The notes under the pieces: model-generated
Seen by the model: only the letters and a program-made list of their open reading frames with translations
Told to the model about the DNA's origin: nothing
Database searches by the model: none
DNA from: Spelaeicoccus albus
GTDB lineage: Bacteria; Actinomycetota; Actinomycetes; Actinomycetales; Brevibacteriaceae
Length of the DNA: 64,000 bases
Assembly (NCBI RefSeq): GCF_013409065.1
Contig: NZ_JACBZP010000001.1
Location: 3,606,518-3,670,517, forward strand
Reading direction: 5' to 3'
Program-made: the position numbers and the translations under genes
In this document: one piece after another, positions 25,437 through 34,224 of the stretch
Layout: each line of letters starts with the position of its first letter
Numbering within the stretch: the stretch's first letter is position 1

Positions 25437-26441
25437 TCAGTTTCGATATTTCGCCGACACTGCCTTGAGATGCTGATGCATGCCACCGTAGACGGAAGCG
25501 TCGTGCAGCGCCCATGTCGGCAACTTTGCCATCATGGTGAAATTCGGATCACAAACATTGGCCGCCGGCGTCCTCACCGTCTGGCTGACAAGTTGATACG
25601 CGTCAAGAGTGTCCATGCCGGTCAATTCAGCTGTCCAGTTGACAAGATCACGCTGCGAAATGCGAAAAGCATCTTCGAGCGGCCGCATTGACCCCGTGGA
25701 CATCAAATATTCATCGTTTTGCAAACGCGGCCACGCTGGAGCTGCTCCTTTTACGACATCCACTGCGATTACACTGTTCATCGCGCACTCAAGCCCCGTT
25801 CCGCACAGTTCGCCTTCCCCTTGCCGGGCGTGTCCATCGCCGAGCGACAACATTGCTCCGGGCACGTTCACCGGCAAATAAAGTGTCACGCCCGCGCGCA
25901 ATTCGGGTGTGTCCATGTTCCCTCCGTACGTCGAGGGTGTGACCACCAAACGCACCTCATCACTTGCCGGTGCCACGCCGACTGTGCCGTGCATCGGATC
26001 GAGAGGCATCACGAGCCTATGATCGGAGCGCGTTGCCGAGAAAGTCGCTGTCCACGCATCGACGTCGATGTCGTAGATCCAGACTCTTTCATCCAGCGGC
26101 GGCTGGAGCGTCACTGTCTCGTGGCTGCCCGTCAATGCTCCGAAGTGTGGAAACGTCGCAGAAATTGCGTAATCGCGTGCCGGCACAATGCTCGCGAAAT
26201 GAACGGCCAACAGATCCCCGGGCTCGGCGCCGCGAATCTCAATAGGGCCGCTAACGGGATTGAGCCTGTCGAAGGCCACTGTTTCGCTCGGAAGGTCGCG
26301 GGAAGTTTTGACCATCCCCCCAAAACAGTCTTCGGTGCTGACCTCGACGATGTCGCCAGGGTCGACAGACAATTGTGGGTCTCGTCCGCCGAAAACGTAC
26401 GAGTACTCGTCAGGTTCGGGGGCCAACTGATGTATCCGCAT
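25437..26441 (-). CDS. Acetamidase/formamidase family protein
   Basis: This is a member of the FmdA_AmdA family, 334 residues, hydrolysing short amides such as formamide or acetamide to the acid and ammonia. Family landmarks are the N-terminal DIVEVSTEDCFGG, VSGPIEIRGAEPGDLLAVH, the MPLDPMHGTVGVAP segment, GGNMDTPEL and LGDGHARQGEGELCGTGLE, which includes likely metal-binding Asp/His residues. It is the last gene of the minus-strand unit, 51 bases after the permease gene. Its stop lies two bases from the left direct repeat. The substrate range cannot be fixed from sequence. Confidence 0.9.
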   Translation of the reverse strand: MRIHQLAPEPDEYSYVFGGRDPQLSVDPGDIVEVSTEDCFGGMVKTSRDLPSETVAFDRLNPVSGPIEIRGAEPGDLLAVHFASIVPARDYAISATFPHFGALTGSHETVTLQPPLDERVWIYDIDVDAWTATFSATRSDHRLVMPLDPMHGTVGVAPASDEVRLVVTPSTYGGNMDTPELRAGVTLYLPVNVPGAMLSLGDGHARQGEGELCGTGLECAMNSVIAVDVVKGAAPAWPRLQNDEYLMSTGSMRPLEDAFRISQRDLVNWTAELTGMDTLDAYQLVSQTVRTPAANVCDPNFTMMAKLPTWALHDASVYGGMHQHLKAVSAKYRN

Positions 26442-26492
26442 GCGTTTCGTCTCCTCGTCGCGTTCGTCAATGTTTTGTTAGCAGCTCCGCAA

Positions 26493-27881
26493 TCATTTGA
26501 CTCCGGATTCGTCGATGGTCATATCGCGCTTCATGACTCCACGGCGGAGCAGCACAATTGACAAGACGATTCCAATGGCGAGCCAAATGAGTCCGACCGT
26601 TTGGGCTGTTTCCCGCGCGTTGTACAACACTGCGCCCAGCACGCACAGTCCAATAATCGGGCACACGAGGTGGATGAACCATCGGCCGGTCTTCTTCTTG
26701 ATGTAGAAGTGCCACATCACTGCCACATTGAGGATGGAAAACGCCGTCAGTGCTCCGAAGTTGACCATCGTGCTGATCAGAGCAAGTCCGTCGGGCAAGA
26801 TGGTGAGGACGATGCCAAGGATCAGCGACAAGATCGCGACAAGGAACGTCGCGTTGACGGGCACCTTGTGCTTGACGCTGACCTTGCGTAAGAACTTGGG
26901 AAGCTGACGATCCCGCGCCATGGCGAACAGCAACCGAGACGTTGCTGCCTGCGCTACCAACGCGTCTGCAAACCCCCAGGCAATCGCGGTAGAAACAGCC
27001 GTCAGAATGTACAGCCACGGTCCTCCTGCGAAGCCGGCCGTCTCGTAGAAAGCCACTCCCGCGGCATCGCCATTCTTGATCAGCTTGTCCGGGTCCTCCA
27101 CGAGCAGACCAGCAACCCAGGTCTGCGCAACGAACAGAACTGCGACGCCTCCGAGTGCGACGATCATCGACCGAGCGAGCTGTTTCGACGTGCCCTGATT
27201 TTCTTCGGCCAGTGTCGAGACAGCATCGAATCCAAGGAAGCTCAGAACGGCTATGGATGCGGCGCCGAAGATCAGGGAGAAGGTAAAAGTTTCTGGATTA
27301 TAAAAGCCGGAAAGCCCGAAATCATGGCCTCCCTTTCCTTGCGCAAGGGCCGTGATGCCAATAGCGAGATAGATCACCAACACGATGAGCTCGGCCACAA
27401 GCATGATCTTGTTGACCTTCGCGGTCAGGGAAATACCCAAGTAATTGATGAGCGTGTTCAGTACGACGAAGATAATCAGCCATGCCCAAATTGGAATCGC
27501 CGGGATGATCGCGACCATGGCCAGCGAAGCCGCCAGATAAAGCAAACACGGCACCAAAATGTAATCAAGAAGAATCATCCAGCCGGCGACGAACCCGACA
27601 GGCCGGGCGATCCCGCGGCCGACGTAGGTGTACACCGATCCGGCCATCGGGTACTCCTGCGCCATTTGGGCGTACGAGTTCGCAGTGAAGATCATCGCGA
27701 CAAGGGCGATGATATACGTCAGCGGCACCATGCCGCCGGAGGACTGGAACACGCTGCCAAAAATCGCGAAGGGTGCGATCGGCACCATGAAGATGAGGCC
27801 GTACACGACCAAATCGACGAACGTCAGCGACCGCCTAAGCTCTTGTTTGTACCCGAACTTTTCTACACCCTGCGACGACAT
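26493..27881 (-). CDS. APC-superfamily amino acid/amine permease
   Basis: This is a 462-residue permease with about twelve helices. The first reads VVYGLIFMVPIAPFAIFG and carries the AMIFTANSYAQMAQEYP and AGSVYTYVGRGI motifs of APC-family carriers (COG0531 type). LSFLGFDAVSTLAEE is the conserved TM6 region. It opens the minus-strand pair whose second gene is the amidase, so uptake of the amide or a related amine is likely. Codon use looks less GC-biased than in neighbours outside the repeats. Confidence 0.88.
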   Translation of the reverse strand: MSSQGVEKFGYKQELRRSLTFVDLVVYGLIFMVPIAPFAIFGSVFQSSGGMVPLTYIIALVAMIFTANSYAQMAQEYPMAGSVYTYVGRGIARPVGFVAGWMILLDYILVPCLLYLAASLAMVAIIPAIPIWAWLIIFVVLNTLINYLGISLTAKVNKIMLVAELIVLVIYLAIGITALAQGKGGHDFGLSGFYNPETFTFSLIFGAASIAVLSFLGFDAVSTLAEENQGTSKQLARSMIVALGGVAVLFVAQTWVAGLLVEDPDKLIKNGDAAGVAFYETAGFAGGPWLYILTAVSTAIAWGFADALVAQAATSRLLFAMARDRQLPKFLRKVSVKHKVPVNATFLVAILSLILGIVLTILPDGLALISTMVNFGALTAFSILNVAVMWHFYIKKKTGRWFIHLVCPIIGLCVLGAVLYNARETAQTVGLIWLAIGIVLSIVLLRRGVMKRDMTIDESGVK

Positions 27882-27958
27882 GAGATCCCCTCCGGCGTCA
27901 CTGCCAGATTATTTTCAAATGAAACTAATAGGAATCAGCTTACGAACAAGAAGTCGGA

Positions 27959-29065
27959 TTATGCAAGAGCGAAACGCTGCACGACGTTCATGGCCGTGCC
28001 GTTCGCCTGCCCGAGGGTCATAGCACGGCCGGGCGCTCCCAAAGGCGACGACTGCCACATGTCATCACGGCGTCGCACCATTCCGTTCGCTAGCGGGATG
28101 AGCGAAGGTTGATCGCCGTTTCGTGCCATCCGTAATGACGACATTAAGTGAACTCCGTCGTAGACGCTTTCCGAATACGCTCCAAGGGAGGGCGCGAAAG
28201 CTCCGAACCGATTCTCGTACGCTGCCAGCAATTTCTGGTGCCGCTCGTCGCCGTCCGTCAAGAAGCTCGGCATCGCGGCAAACAAGGCTCCGGTGGAATC
28301 GCCTCCGACAGCGAGCAGGCTATCCTCGTCAAAGCTCGTGCAGAGTCGCGGTATCGACGATGCCCGACCATGAGCGGCAAATTGTCGATGGAATTCGACG
28401 GCGTCGCGGCCGACAAGTGACACGATCAAGCCTTGAGACCGAGTGTTCTGCATTTGATGGATGATCGATTCGGCATCCACGTCGCCAAAGCGCACAGTCC
28501 GCTCATATGTCACCTCGAGTCCGAAATCACCAAGAATGGCACGGGCGGCGCGGTGAACGTGCCGCGGCCAGACGTAATCGCTTCCGATCAAGGCCCAGCG
28601 TCGAATGTGCTGATACTCATGGAACCACCGAAGCGACGCAGCCAGTTGGCAATCCGGGGCAGGACCAAGCAGATACGAACTGCGCGATCCGATTCGTTCG
28701 AACTCGCGTGGAGGCGTAAACACATACGGCACCCGCGCGTTGACGGCTCGGACCACCGACGCGCGGATATCCGACGTGTGACAGCCGACGATTCCATCAA
28801 CCAATCCACTCGAGACAAGCGCCGAAATTTCCCGTTCGACCTCCGCACGTGTTCGACCGGCATCGATCAGCAACAGGTCCACGAGTCGGCCGTTGCCGCG
28901 GCTTGATGCTTCTTCGGCAGCCAGCTGCGCGCAGTTGACGGTCGACGGACCAATCGCTCCCATGATCCCGGACAATGGCACGAGCAACCCGATGACCAGC
29001 CGCCCCGACTGACGACCGGCTAGGATTATTTCAGATGGAAACAGCAGGCTCGGGTTGGCGCTCAT
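27959..29065 (-). CDS. AmiC/UrtA-like periplasmic-binding-fold protein, probable cytoplasmic amide sensor
   Basis: This is a 368-residue type-1 periplasmic-binding fold protein (Peripla_BP_6/FmdD-UrtA-AmiC group). SGRLVIGLLVPLSGIMGAIG starts the N-terminal lobe. SGLVDGIVGCHTSDIRASV, YVFTPPREFE, RRWALIGSDYVWPR and APSLGAYSESVYDGVHL match the ligand-binding core. No signal peptide or lipobox precedes it: ATG 29065 is followed by a short polar segment, so it should stay in the cytoplasm as AmiC of Pseudomonas does. AmiC binds amides and controls the amidase operon; a similar sensing role is inferred. A longer start 23 codons upstream would run into the divergent MarR gene and is disfavoured. Confidence 0.75.
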   Translation of the reverse strand: MSANPSLLFPSEIILAGRQSGRLVIGLLVPLSGIMGAIGPSTVNCAQLAAEEASSRGNGRLVDLLLIDAGRTRAEVEREISALVSSGLVDGIVGCHTSDIRASVVRAVNARVPYVFTPPREFERIGSRSSYLLGPAPDCQLAASLRWFHEYQHIRRWALIGSDYVWPRHVHRAARAILGDFGLEVTYERTVRFGDVDAESIIHQMQNTRSQGLIVSLVGRDAVEFHRQFAAHGRASSIPRLCTSFDEDSLLAVGGDSTGALFAAMPSFLTDGDERHQKLLAAYENRFGAFAPSLGAYSESVYDGVHLMSSLRMARNGDQPSLIPLANGMVRRRDDMWQSSPLGAPGRAMTLGQANGTAMNVVQRFALA

Positions 29066-29123
29066 GTCACAAGTATGGCCCGTCCTGTGACTATTTCGAT
29101 TAGATGCTTTCAAGGGGACGACA

Positions 29124-29570
29124 ATGAACCACACGAGCGAAGCGCTGAATTCGACGGTACCGCTGGGGATCGGGCTCGTCTCTCTTCAGCGCACGTTCGC
29201 CAAGCGCCTCGCCGTTCCGTTTTCCGAAGAGCACTCGAACACCGACCAATGGTGTGTGCTTGCCGCAATCGCCAAACTCGCGTCACCCACTATGAGCGAC
29301 CTGGCACTCGAAAGTGGTCTGGCCAATGCAACGCTGACTCGCACGGTCGACTCCTTAGTGAACAATGCGCTCGTCTTTCGCCTGGCGGACAAAGGCGATC
29401 GCCGGCGCATTAACGTCTATCTTTCTGATTTCGGCCGGCAACGGCTTAATCGCCTCAATGACATCGCCGATGCGTCCGAAAAAGCTCTTGCCGACGAGAT
29501 CGGCGATCCGTTGCTAGGTCGTTTGCGTCGATGCGTCGATCAGACGATCATCGCGCTCTCCAACGACTAG
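29124..29570 (+). CDS. MarR family transcriptional regulator
   Basis: This is a 148-residue winged helix regulator. PTMSDLALESGLANATLTRTVDSLVN forms the helix-turn-helix region (about residues 57-82) and DKGDRRRINVYLSDFGRQRL the beta-wing typical of MarR. AAGGGGA lies before ATG 29124. It is divergent from the AmiC-like gene with 58 bases between starts, so it probably controls the amide module. Its 3' end lies 41 bases from the right direct repeat, inside the inserted module. Confidence 0.85.
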   Translation: MNHTSEALNSTVPLGIGLVSLQRTFAKRLAVPFSEEHSNTDQWCVLAAIAKLASPTMSDLALESGLANATLTRTVDSLVNNALVFRLADKGDRRRINVYLSDFGRQRLNRLNDIADASEKALADEIGDPLLGRLRRCVDQTIIALSND

Positions 29571-29611
29571 TCGAGCCCGTCGCCGGTCGGCGGGCACCGC
29601 GCGGCCCAAAT

Positions 29612-29703
29612 GGCCCGCGCAGCGTTCCCAGTCAAGCAGCACGATCCCTGCCGGCCGGAAAATGGGCGGCAGTCAGGCCGGCAGGTCGCGCAACCGCACC
29701 GAC
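29612..29703. repeat. 92-bp direct repeat, right copy (native ddaH 3' end)
   Basis: This is the right member of the repeat pair. Bases 29673-29703 are the end of the intact ddaH reading frame including its stop. Bases 29612-29672 are its downstream region with a terminator-like hairpin. Because ddaH is whole here, this side looks like the reconstructed or native junction and the left copy like the displaced one. Confidence 0.95.
29647..29685 (-). terminator. Hairpin at the 3' end of ddaH
   Basis: CCTGCCGGCC (29647-29656) pairs perfectly with GGCCGGCAGG (29676-29685), which includes the last codons and lies against the stop codon of ddaH. A ten-base GC-rich stem here could end the ddaH message, although no T run follows. 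The same hairpin is duplicated in the left direct repeat (25378-25416). Confidence 0.4.
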
Positions 29704-30443
29704 AAGCAGGTGACGCAACCGTCGAGCTTTTCCAGCTCGCTGATATTGACGGTGACGACGTTCCAGCCGAGCGACCGCACCGTCTGGACGTTTTCCGGCC
29801 CCGACGTCGACATGAGGACCGTGTCATCGCTCAAGACGACGACCGCGCTGCCATGCGGCTCAGGCAATGCGAGGAACTGCGGGAACAATCCCGGCTGGTC
29901 AACGTTCGGCTCGTAGCCGATCACGGTGCCGTCCGGAAGCGCGGTCACGGCGGACTTCAAATGCAAGACCTTCGATACCGGCACTCCTACAACTGTCGCG
30001 CCGGCCGGCGTCAAAGCGGCACGCAACTGCGAAACGCCCTCGGCATTCGTCCTGCCGGAGTGCCCGACGTAAATGGTGTCGCCGATCTTGAGCACGTCGC
30101 CGCCGTCGAGAGTGGCCGGGTGCGAGATCTCCGAAATCTCGTATCCGCGGTCGGCCAAGACCGATTTGGTACCGTCCTGTTCGCCGCGGCGGGTCGGATG
30201 ACCGGCATTGGCGATGACCGCGTGATGTTTGTAGACGACGACGGTATCCTCCACGAACACCGAATCGGGGTGATCCGGTGAGGCAGGCACCTCGATGATT
30301 TCGTAGCCGGCGCCTTTCACCGCGTCAACGTATTCCGTCCACTGCTCCTCCGCCCGGGCAACGTCGACCGGGACCGCGTCTTCCGCGACCCCCTCGTCCA
30401 ATCGCTCGACCGGTTTACGTACCAAGGCGGCACGAATGCTCAT
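29673..30443 (-). CDS. ddaH: Dimethylarginine dimethylaminohydrolase (DDAH) or related arginine-modifying amidinotransferase-fold enzyme
   Basis: This is a 256-residue guanidino-modifying enzyme hydrolysing N-omega-methylated arginines to citrulline and methylamines. The substrate and catalytic residues are recognisable: VEDTVVV (Glu 65, Asp 66), LDGGDVLKIG, His 161 in KVLHLKSAV and the nucleophile Cys 246 in LDGCVTCLS. Its length equals that of bacterial DDAH proteins. ATG 30443 is preceded by AAAGGGGAAG. Its last nine codons and stop are part of the 92-bp direct repeat. The physiological substrate could also be another arginine analogue. Confidence 0.85.
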   Translation of the reverse strand: MSIRAALVRKPVERLDEGVAEDAVPVDVARAEEQWTEYVDAVKGAGYEIIEVPASPDHPDSVFVEDTVVVYKHHAVIANAGHPTRRGEQDGTKSVLADRGYEISEISHPATLDGGDVLKIGDTIYVGHSGRTNAEGVSQLRAALTPAGATVVGVPVSKVLHLKSAVTALPDGTVIGYEPNVDQPGLFPQFLALPEPHGSAVVVLSDDTVLMSTSGPENVQTVRSLGWNVVTVNISELEKLDGCVTCLSVRLRDLPA

Positions 30444-30472
30444 GATGCTTCCCCTTTCAAATTCACCCGGCC

Positions 30473-30536
30473 CGCCGAGAGTGGAGTAGTTGTCGCTTTT
30501 GGCCTGCAAAAAGCGACAACTACTCCACTCTCGGCG
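30473..30536. repeat. Perfect 28-bp inverted repeat between ddaH and an APC permease gene
   Basis: Bases 30473-30500 are exactly inverted at 30509-30536 around an eight-base loop; each arm ends toward the loop with GTCGCTTTT or its complement. The right arm contains the last codons and TAG stop of the permease gene. Read leftward, a hairpin of this kind followed by further GC-rich sequence could terminate the permease message. The CGCCGAG/GTGG start of the arm is shared with the palindrome at 20061. Confidence 0.9.
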
Positions 30537-31980
30537 AAGGTGTGGGTGGGGCGTCCGCATTCAACGTGGAGTGGCGGCGCCCATAGGCAAAATACACGAT
30601 GACGGCCAGCGCCATCCAACTCACGAAAGCGATCCAGGTGACCGCCGAGAGTCCGCTCAGCAGGTAGAGGCACGCGACGATCGCCAGTACCGGCGTCACG
30701 GGATATCCGGGCACCGTGAATCCGCGGGCGAGATCCGGACGGCGCACGCGCAGCACGATCACGCCCAGCGCCACCGACGTGAACGCCGACAGCGCGCCGA
30801 TGCTGGTGGCTTCGAACAAGACGTCGATCGGCAGCAGCCCGGCCAGGAGCGCAACGAACGCGCTGACGATGACGGTGCTCTTCACGGGCGTGCCGGTGCG
30901 CTTCGACACAGCCGTGAACACCTTGGGCATCAGCCCGTCCTGGCCCATGGTGAAGAAGATGCGAGTCTGTCCGAACATGCATACCAGCGTCACCGAGAAC
31001 ACCGAGATCACGGCGCCGGCCGACAAGATGATCGCCGGCCATGACGCGCCCGTCAGGTTCGCCAAGATCTGCGACAGCCCGGCCTTCTGCCCGGCGAACA
31101 TTTGATATTTTTGCGCCCCGATGGCGCTCAGCGACACGAGCAGGTACACAAGCGTCACGATCACCAGCGAGTAAATGAGCGCCCGGGGCATCGACTTCTT
31201 CGGGTCTTTCGCTTCGTCACCGGCGGTCGACACGGCGTCCAGCCCGATGTAGCTGAAGAAGATGATCGATGCGGCAGCTCCGACGCCCGACCATCCATGG
31301 GCGAAGAAATTGTGAAAATGATCGACGGTGAACCCGGTGACGGCGACGCACACAAAGAAGATGAGCACCGCGACCTTGATACCGACCATGACGGCGTTCA
31401 CCACCGCCGACTCCCGCACGCCGCGGATCAACAGGACGCCGCACATGGCAACAAGGACGACTGCCGGGAGATTCACGATTCCGCCTCCGGCCGGCGCGCT
31501 CAGCAACGCCGCGGGAATCGCGTGCCCGGTGACTCCGATGACCAGGTTGTTGAGATATTCGCTCCATCCGACCGCCACGGCAGCCGACGACACGCCGTAT
31601 TCGAGGATCAAGAACCATCCGACGAGGTGCGCCGCGAACTCCCCCAACGCCAAATACGCGTACGAATACGATGACCCCGACACTGGCGCGATGGACGCCA
31701 TTTCCGCATAGCAGAGCGCCGTCAACCCAGCGGTCACGGCCGCAAGCATGAACGACAGGACGACGCCGGGCCCGGCCATCGGCGCGGCCTCGGCCAGCAC
31801 GAAGAAGATGCCGGTGCCGACGGTGCCGCCCACGCCCAGAGCCGTCAGGTGCAGCGTGGTCAGACGACGTTTCAGCTCGGTGTGCTGAGCTGCGACGTCT
31901 TCGATCGACCGGCGCCGCAGCAGTGTCGAGATCGCGGAGCGCGGCTGGTCCGCCGGCGCCCGCGGGCCGTCGGAGCTCAC
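30520..31980 (-). CDS. APC-superfamily amino acid permease (cationic amino acid transporter type)
   Basis: This is a 486-residue permease with about twelve helices. [21 protein letters not shown] is the unwound TM1 binding region of CAT/APA-type carriers. [19 protein letters not shown] and [25 protein letters not shown] are classic cationic amino acid transporter motifs. GTG 31980 overlaps the der stop by four bases (GTGA), so it is translationally coupled to a housekeeping gene. The frame extends far upstream antisense to der, but that part is not coding. With ddaH next door, arginine or methylarginine uptake is a plausible but unproven role. Confidence 0.88.
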   Translation of the reverse strand: MSSDGPRAPADQPRSAISTLLRRRSIEDVAAQHTELKRRLTTLHLTALGVGGTVGTGIFFVLAEAAPMAGPGVVLSFMLAAVTAGLTALCYAEMASIAPVSGSSYSYAYLALGEFAAHLVGWFLILEYGVSSAAVAVGWSEYLNNLVIGVTGHAIPAALLSAPAGGGIVNLPAVVLVAMCGVLLIRGVRESAVVNAVMVGIKVAVLIFFVCVAVTGFTVDHFHNFFAHGWSGVGAAASIIFFSYIGLDAVSTAGDEAKDPKKSMPRALIYSLVIVTLVYLLVSLSAIGAQKYQMFAGQKAGLSQILANLTGASWPAIILSAGAVISVFSVTLVCMFGQTRIFFTMGQDGLMPKVFTAVSKRTGTPVKSTVIVSAFVALLAGLLPIDVLFEATSIGALSAFTSVALGVIVLRVRRPDLARGFTVPGYPVTPVLAIVACLYLLSGLSAVTWIAFVSWMALAVIVYFAYGRRHSTLNADAPPTPSPRVE

Positions 31981-33497
31981 CGTTTGGAACGCTTTTCGCG
32001 GATCCGCATCGTCAGCTCCACCGGGGTTCCGGCAAAACCGAACGCCTCCCGGAGCCGGCGCACGATGAACCGCCGGTAGCCCGGATCGAGGAACCCCGTC
32101 GTGAACAGCACGAATTTGGGCGGCCGGTTCGACGCTTGCGTGCCAAAGAGGATTCGCGGCTGCTTGCCGCCGCGCAACGGATGCGGATGCGCGGCCACCA
32201 GCTCGCCGAGGAACGCGTTGAAACGGCCCGTGGAAATACGCCGATCCCAGCTTTCGAGCGCCGTGTCCATGGCGGGCACGAGCTTGTCGGCATGCCATCC
32301 GGTCTTGGCCGACACGTTCACGCGCGGCGCCCACGTCATCTGCACGAGGTCCTTTTCGATCTCCCGTTCCAGGTAGTGCCGCCGCTCGTCCTCCATCAGA
32401 TCCCACTTGTTGTAGGCGATGACGAGGGCGCGCCCGGCCTCGATCACCGTCGACAGGATCCTGGTGTCCTGCTCGGACAGCGTTTCGGACGCATCGATCA
32501 GGACGACGGCGACTTCGGCCTTCTCGAGCGCGGTCTGCGTGCGCAATGCGGCATAGAAGTCCGCACCGGACGCCTGGTGGGCCCGCCGGCGGATCCCGGC
32601 CGTGTCCACGAACCGCCATTGCCGGCCGCCGAGTTGGACAAGTTCGTCGACGGGATCGCGCGTCGTGCCGGCCACGTCGTCGACGATGACGCGAGCCGAA
32701 CCCACGAGCTTGTTCAACATGCTCGACTTGCCGACGTTCGGGCGGCCGAGCAGCGCCACGCGCCGCGGCCCGCCGATCTCGTAGTCGCCGGCCACCGCCG
32801 AAACGGCCGGCAGCGTCTCGAGGGTGATGTCCAGCAAGTCGGCGACTCCCCGGCCGTGCATGCCCGACACCGGATGCGGCTCGCCCAGGCCGAGCGACCA
32901 GAGCGCGGCCGCGTCCAGCTCGCCTCGCTCGTCGTCGACCTTGTTGGCGGCCAGGATGACGGGTTTCTTGGTGCGCCGCAGCATCCGCACGATGCCTTCG
33001 TCGGAGGCCGTGATGCCGACCAGCGCGTCCACGACCAGCACGACGGCGTCCGCAAGCTCGGCAGCGATCTCGGCTTGACCGGCCACGCGCTGCGCCATCC
33101 CCTTGGCGCTCGATTCCCATCCGCCGGTGTCGACGACGGTGAACGGCCTGCCGTTCCATTCGGCCTTGTAGCTGACCCTGTCGCGCGTGACGCCCGGGTT
33201 GTCCTCGACGACGGCTTCGCGGCGCCCCAGGATGCGGTTCACGAGCGTCGACTTTCCGACGTTCGGCCGGCCCACGATGGCCACGACCGGGTCGGGGCCG
33301 GACGGCGTGTCTTCCGCCGCGCCGGTCTCGCCGGCATCGAGCAGCGCCAGATCGTCGTCTTCGAGCTGATAATCGGCAAGCCCGGCACGCAGCGACTCGG
33401 CTCGCGCGTCGGCGTCCTCGGGCGACGTCGCGGCGACGCGTTCGGCCAGGTCGTCCGGCGTGTCCCAGCTTTCGCCGGAGGGCTCACGGTCGCTCAT
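31977..33497 (-). CDS. der: Ribosome biogenesis GTPase Der (EngA)
   Basis: This is the essential tandem-GTPase acting in 50S subunit assembly. The two G domains each have a GRPNVGKS P-loop (residues about 76-83 and about 250), the G3 motifs DTGGWE and DTAGIRR, and NKVD/NKWD specificity motifs. A C-terminal KH-like domain follows. An acidic N-terminal extension of about 70 residues precedes the first domain, as in many actinobacterial Der proteins. It is the end of the conserved minus-strand run beginning with tyrA-cmk-plsC. Confidence 0.95.
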   Translation of the reverse strand: MSDREPSGESWDTPDDLAERVAATSPEDADARAESLRAGLADYQLEDDDLALLDAGETGAAEDTPSGPDPVVAIVGRPNVGKSTLVNRILGRREAVVEDNPGVTRDRVSYKAEWNGRPFTVVDTGGWESSAKGMAQRVAGQAEIAAELADAVVLVVDALVGITASDEGIVRMLRRTKKPVILAANKVDDERGELDAAALWSLGLGEPHPVSGMHGRGVADLLDITLETLPAVSAVAGDYEIGGPRRVALLGRPNVGKSSMLNKLVGSARVIVDDVAGTTRDPVDELVQLGGRQWRFVDTAGIRRRAHQASGADFYAALRTQTALEKAEVAVVLIDASETLSEQDTRILSTVIEAGRALVIAYNKWDLMEDERRHYLEREIEKDLVQMTWAPRVNVSAKTGWHADKLVPAMDTALESWDRRISTGRFNAFLGELVAAHPHPLRGGKQPRILFGTQASNRPPKFVLFTTGFLDPGYRRFIVRRLREAFGFAGTPVELTMRIREKRSKR

Positions 33498-33546
33498 ACA
33501 TGTCCTTTGATCGAGTCACTGTTGCGCTGAGGTTGCTGCGCGGGCG

Positions 33547-34224
33547 TCATGGAAGTCGTTGGCCCGTCAGTTCGGCGGCTTCGGCCAGCCCCGTGGAGAG
33601 CGCGGCGCCGAGCTGGCGACTCACCTCTTCACGGAGGGCGCGTCCGGTCTGTCCGGGCGCCGCGTCGATTTGTAACGGTTCACCGTAGACGATATCAACC
33701 TTGCGGCCGAAAGGCGGCAACGCTTTGGTGTCGCCGGGCAGCTTGGTTCCCAGCACCGCCACCGGAACGATCGGCACCTTCGCTTGCAAGGCGAGCCACG
33801 CGGCGCCGTTCCGGATGGCCGATCCGGCCCCGTTGCCGCGCGTGCCCTCGGGGAAAAGGCCGAGCACGTCGCCGCGGCGCAACACGTCGAGTCCGGCGTT
33901 CAGCGCCCGGCGGTCGCTCCCGGCACGATCGATCGGAATTTGCCCGGAACGCCTGAGCGCGTATCCGGCAATCGATTTGAAGGCTTCCTTCTTCACGATC
34001 ATGTGCACGTACCGCGGACAGTGCGCGTACACCATCGGTCCGTCGAGATAGGACAAGTGATTGGCGATGATGAGGACGCCGCCGTCCTGCGGCAGCAGCT
34101 CGGCGCGATGCACGCGCGCCCGCCACGGCGACATCATGGCCGTGCCGATCGGGTGCCAGCGCCGGGCCGCGCGAAGCGACGGGACGACGTATTCCACGGC
34201 GCTCTTGTCAGTCTTCGTGCGCAT
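33547..34224 (-). CDS. Lysophospholipid (1-acyl-glycerol-3-phosphate) acyltransferase
   Basis: This is a PlsC-domain acyltransferase, 225 residues, transferring an acyl chain to lysophosphatidate at the membrane. The catalytic motif NHLSYLD (NHX4D) is near residue 54 and the substrate motif FPEGTRG near 125, with PIVPVAV after it. ATG 34224 lies within the end of cmk, giving a 17-base overlap. This cmk-plsC-der order is conserved in Actinobacteria. The C-terminal tail is Ala-rich and unremarkable. Confidence 0.9.
   Translation of the reverse strand: MRTKTDKSAVEYVVPSLRAARRWHPIGTAMMSPWRARVHRAELLPQDGGVLIIANHLSYLDGPMVYAHCPRYVHMIVKKEAFKSIAGYALRRSGQIPIDRAGSDRRALNAGLDVLRRGDVLGLFPEGTRGNGAGSAIRNGAAWLALQAKVPIVPVAVLGTKLPGDTKALPPFGRKVDIVYGEPLQIDAAPGQTGRALREEVSRQLGAALSTGLAEAAELTGQRLP

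Larger units (their letters stand above)
25435..29611. mobile_element. Putative integrated amide-utilisation module bracketed by direct repeats
   Basis: The 4177-bp interval between the two 92-bp repeats holds an acetamidase/formamidase, an APC permease, an AmiC-like sensor protein and a MarR regulator. By eye its DNA is less GC-rich than both flanks, and the genes form one functional set. A duplicated gene 3' end at the two borders is the usual trace of integration next to a gene, or of a single-crossover insertion. No integrase, transposase or terminal inverted repeat is present inside, so the mechanism is unknown. Confidence 0.6.

Noticed and set aside
23640-25691. A 683-codon plus-strand open frame opposite hutH and crossing the left direct repeat
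   Set aside because: It runs through a palindrome and opposite the conserved histidase; its composition is that of an antisense shadow.
25343-29703. The 92-bp repeats as ends of an insertion sequence
   Set aside because: They are direct, not inverted, contain part of ddaH and enclose no transposase.
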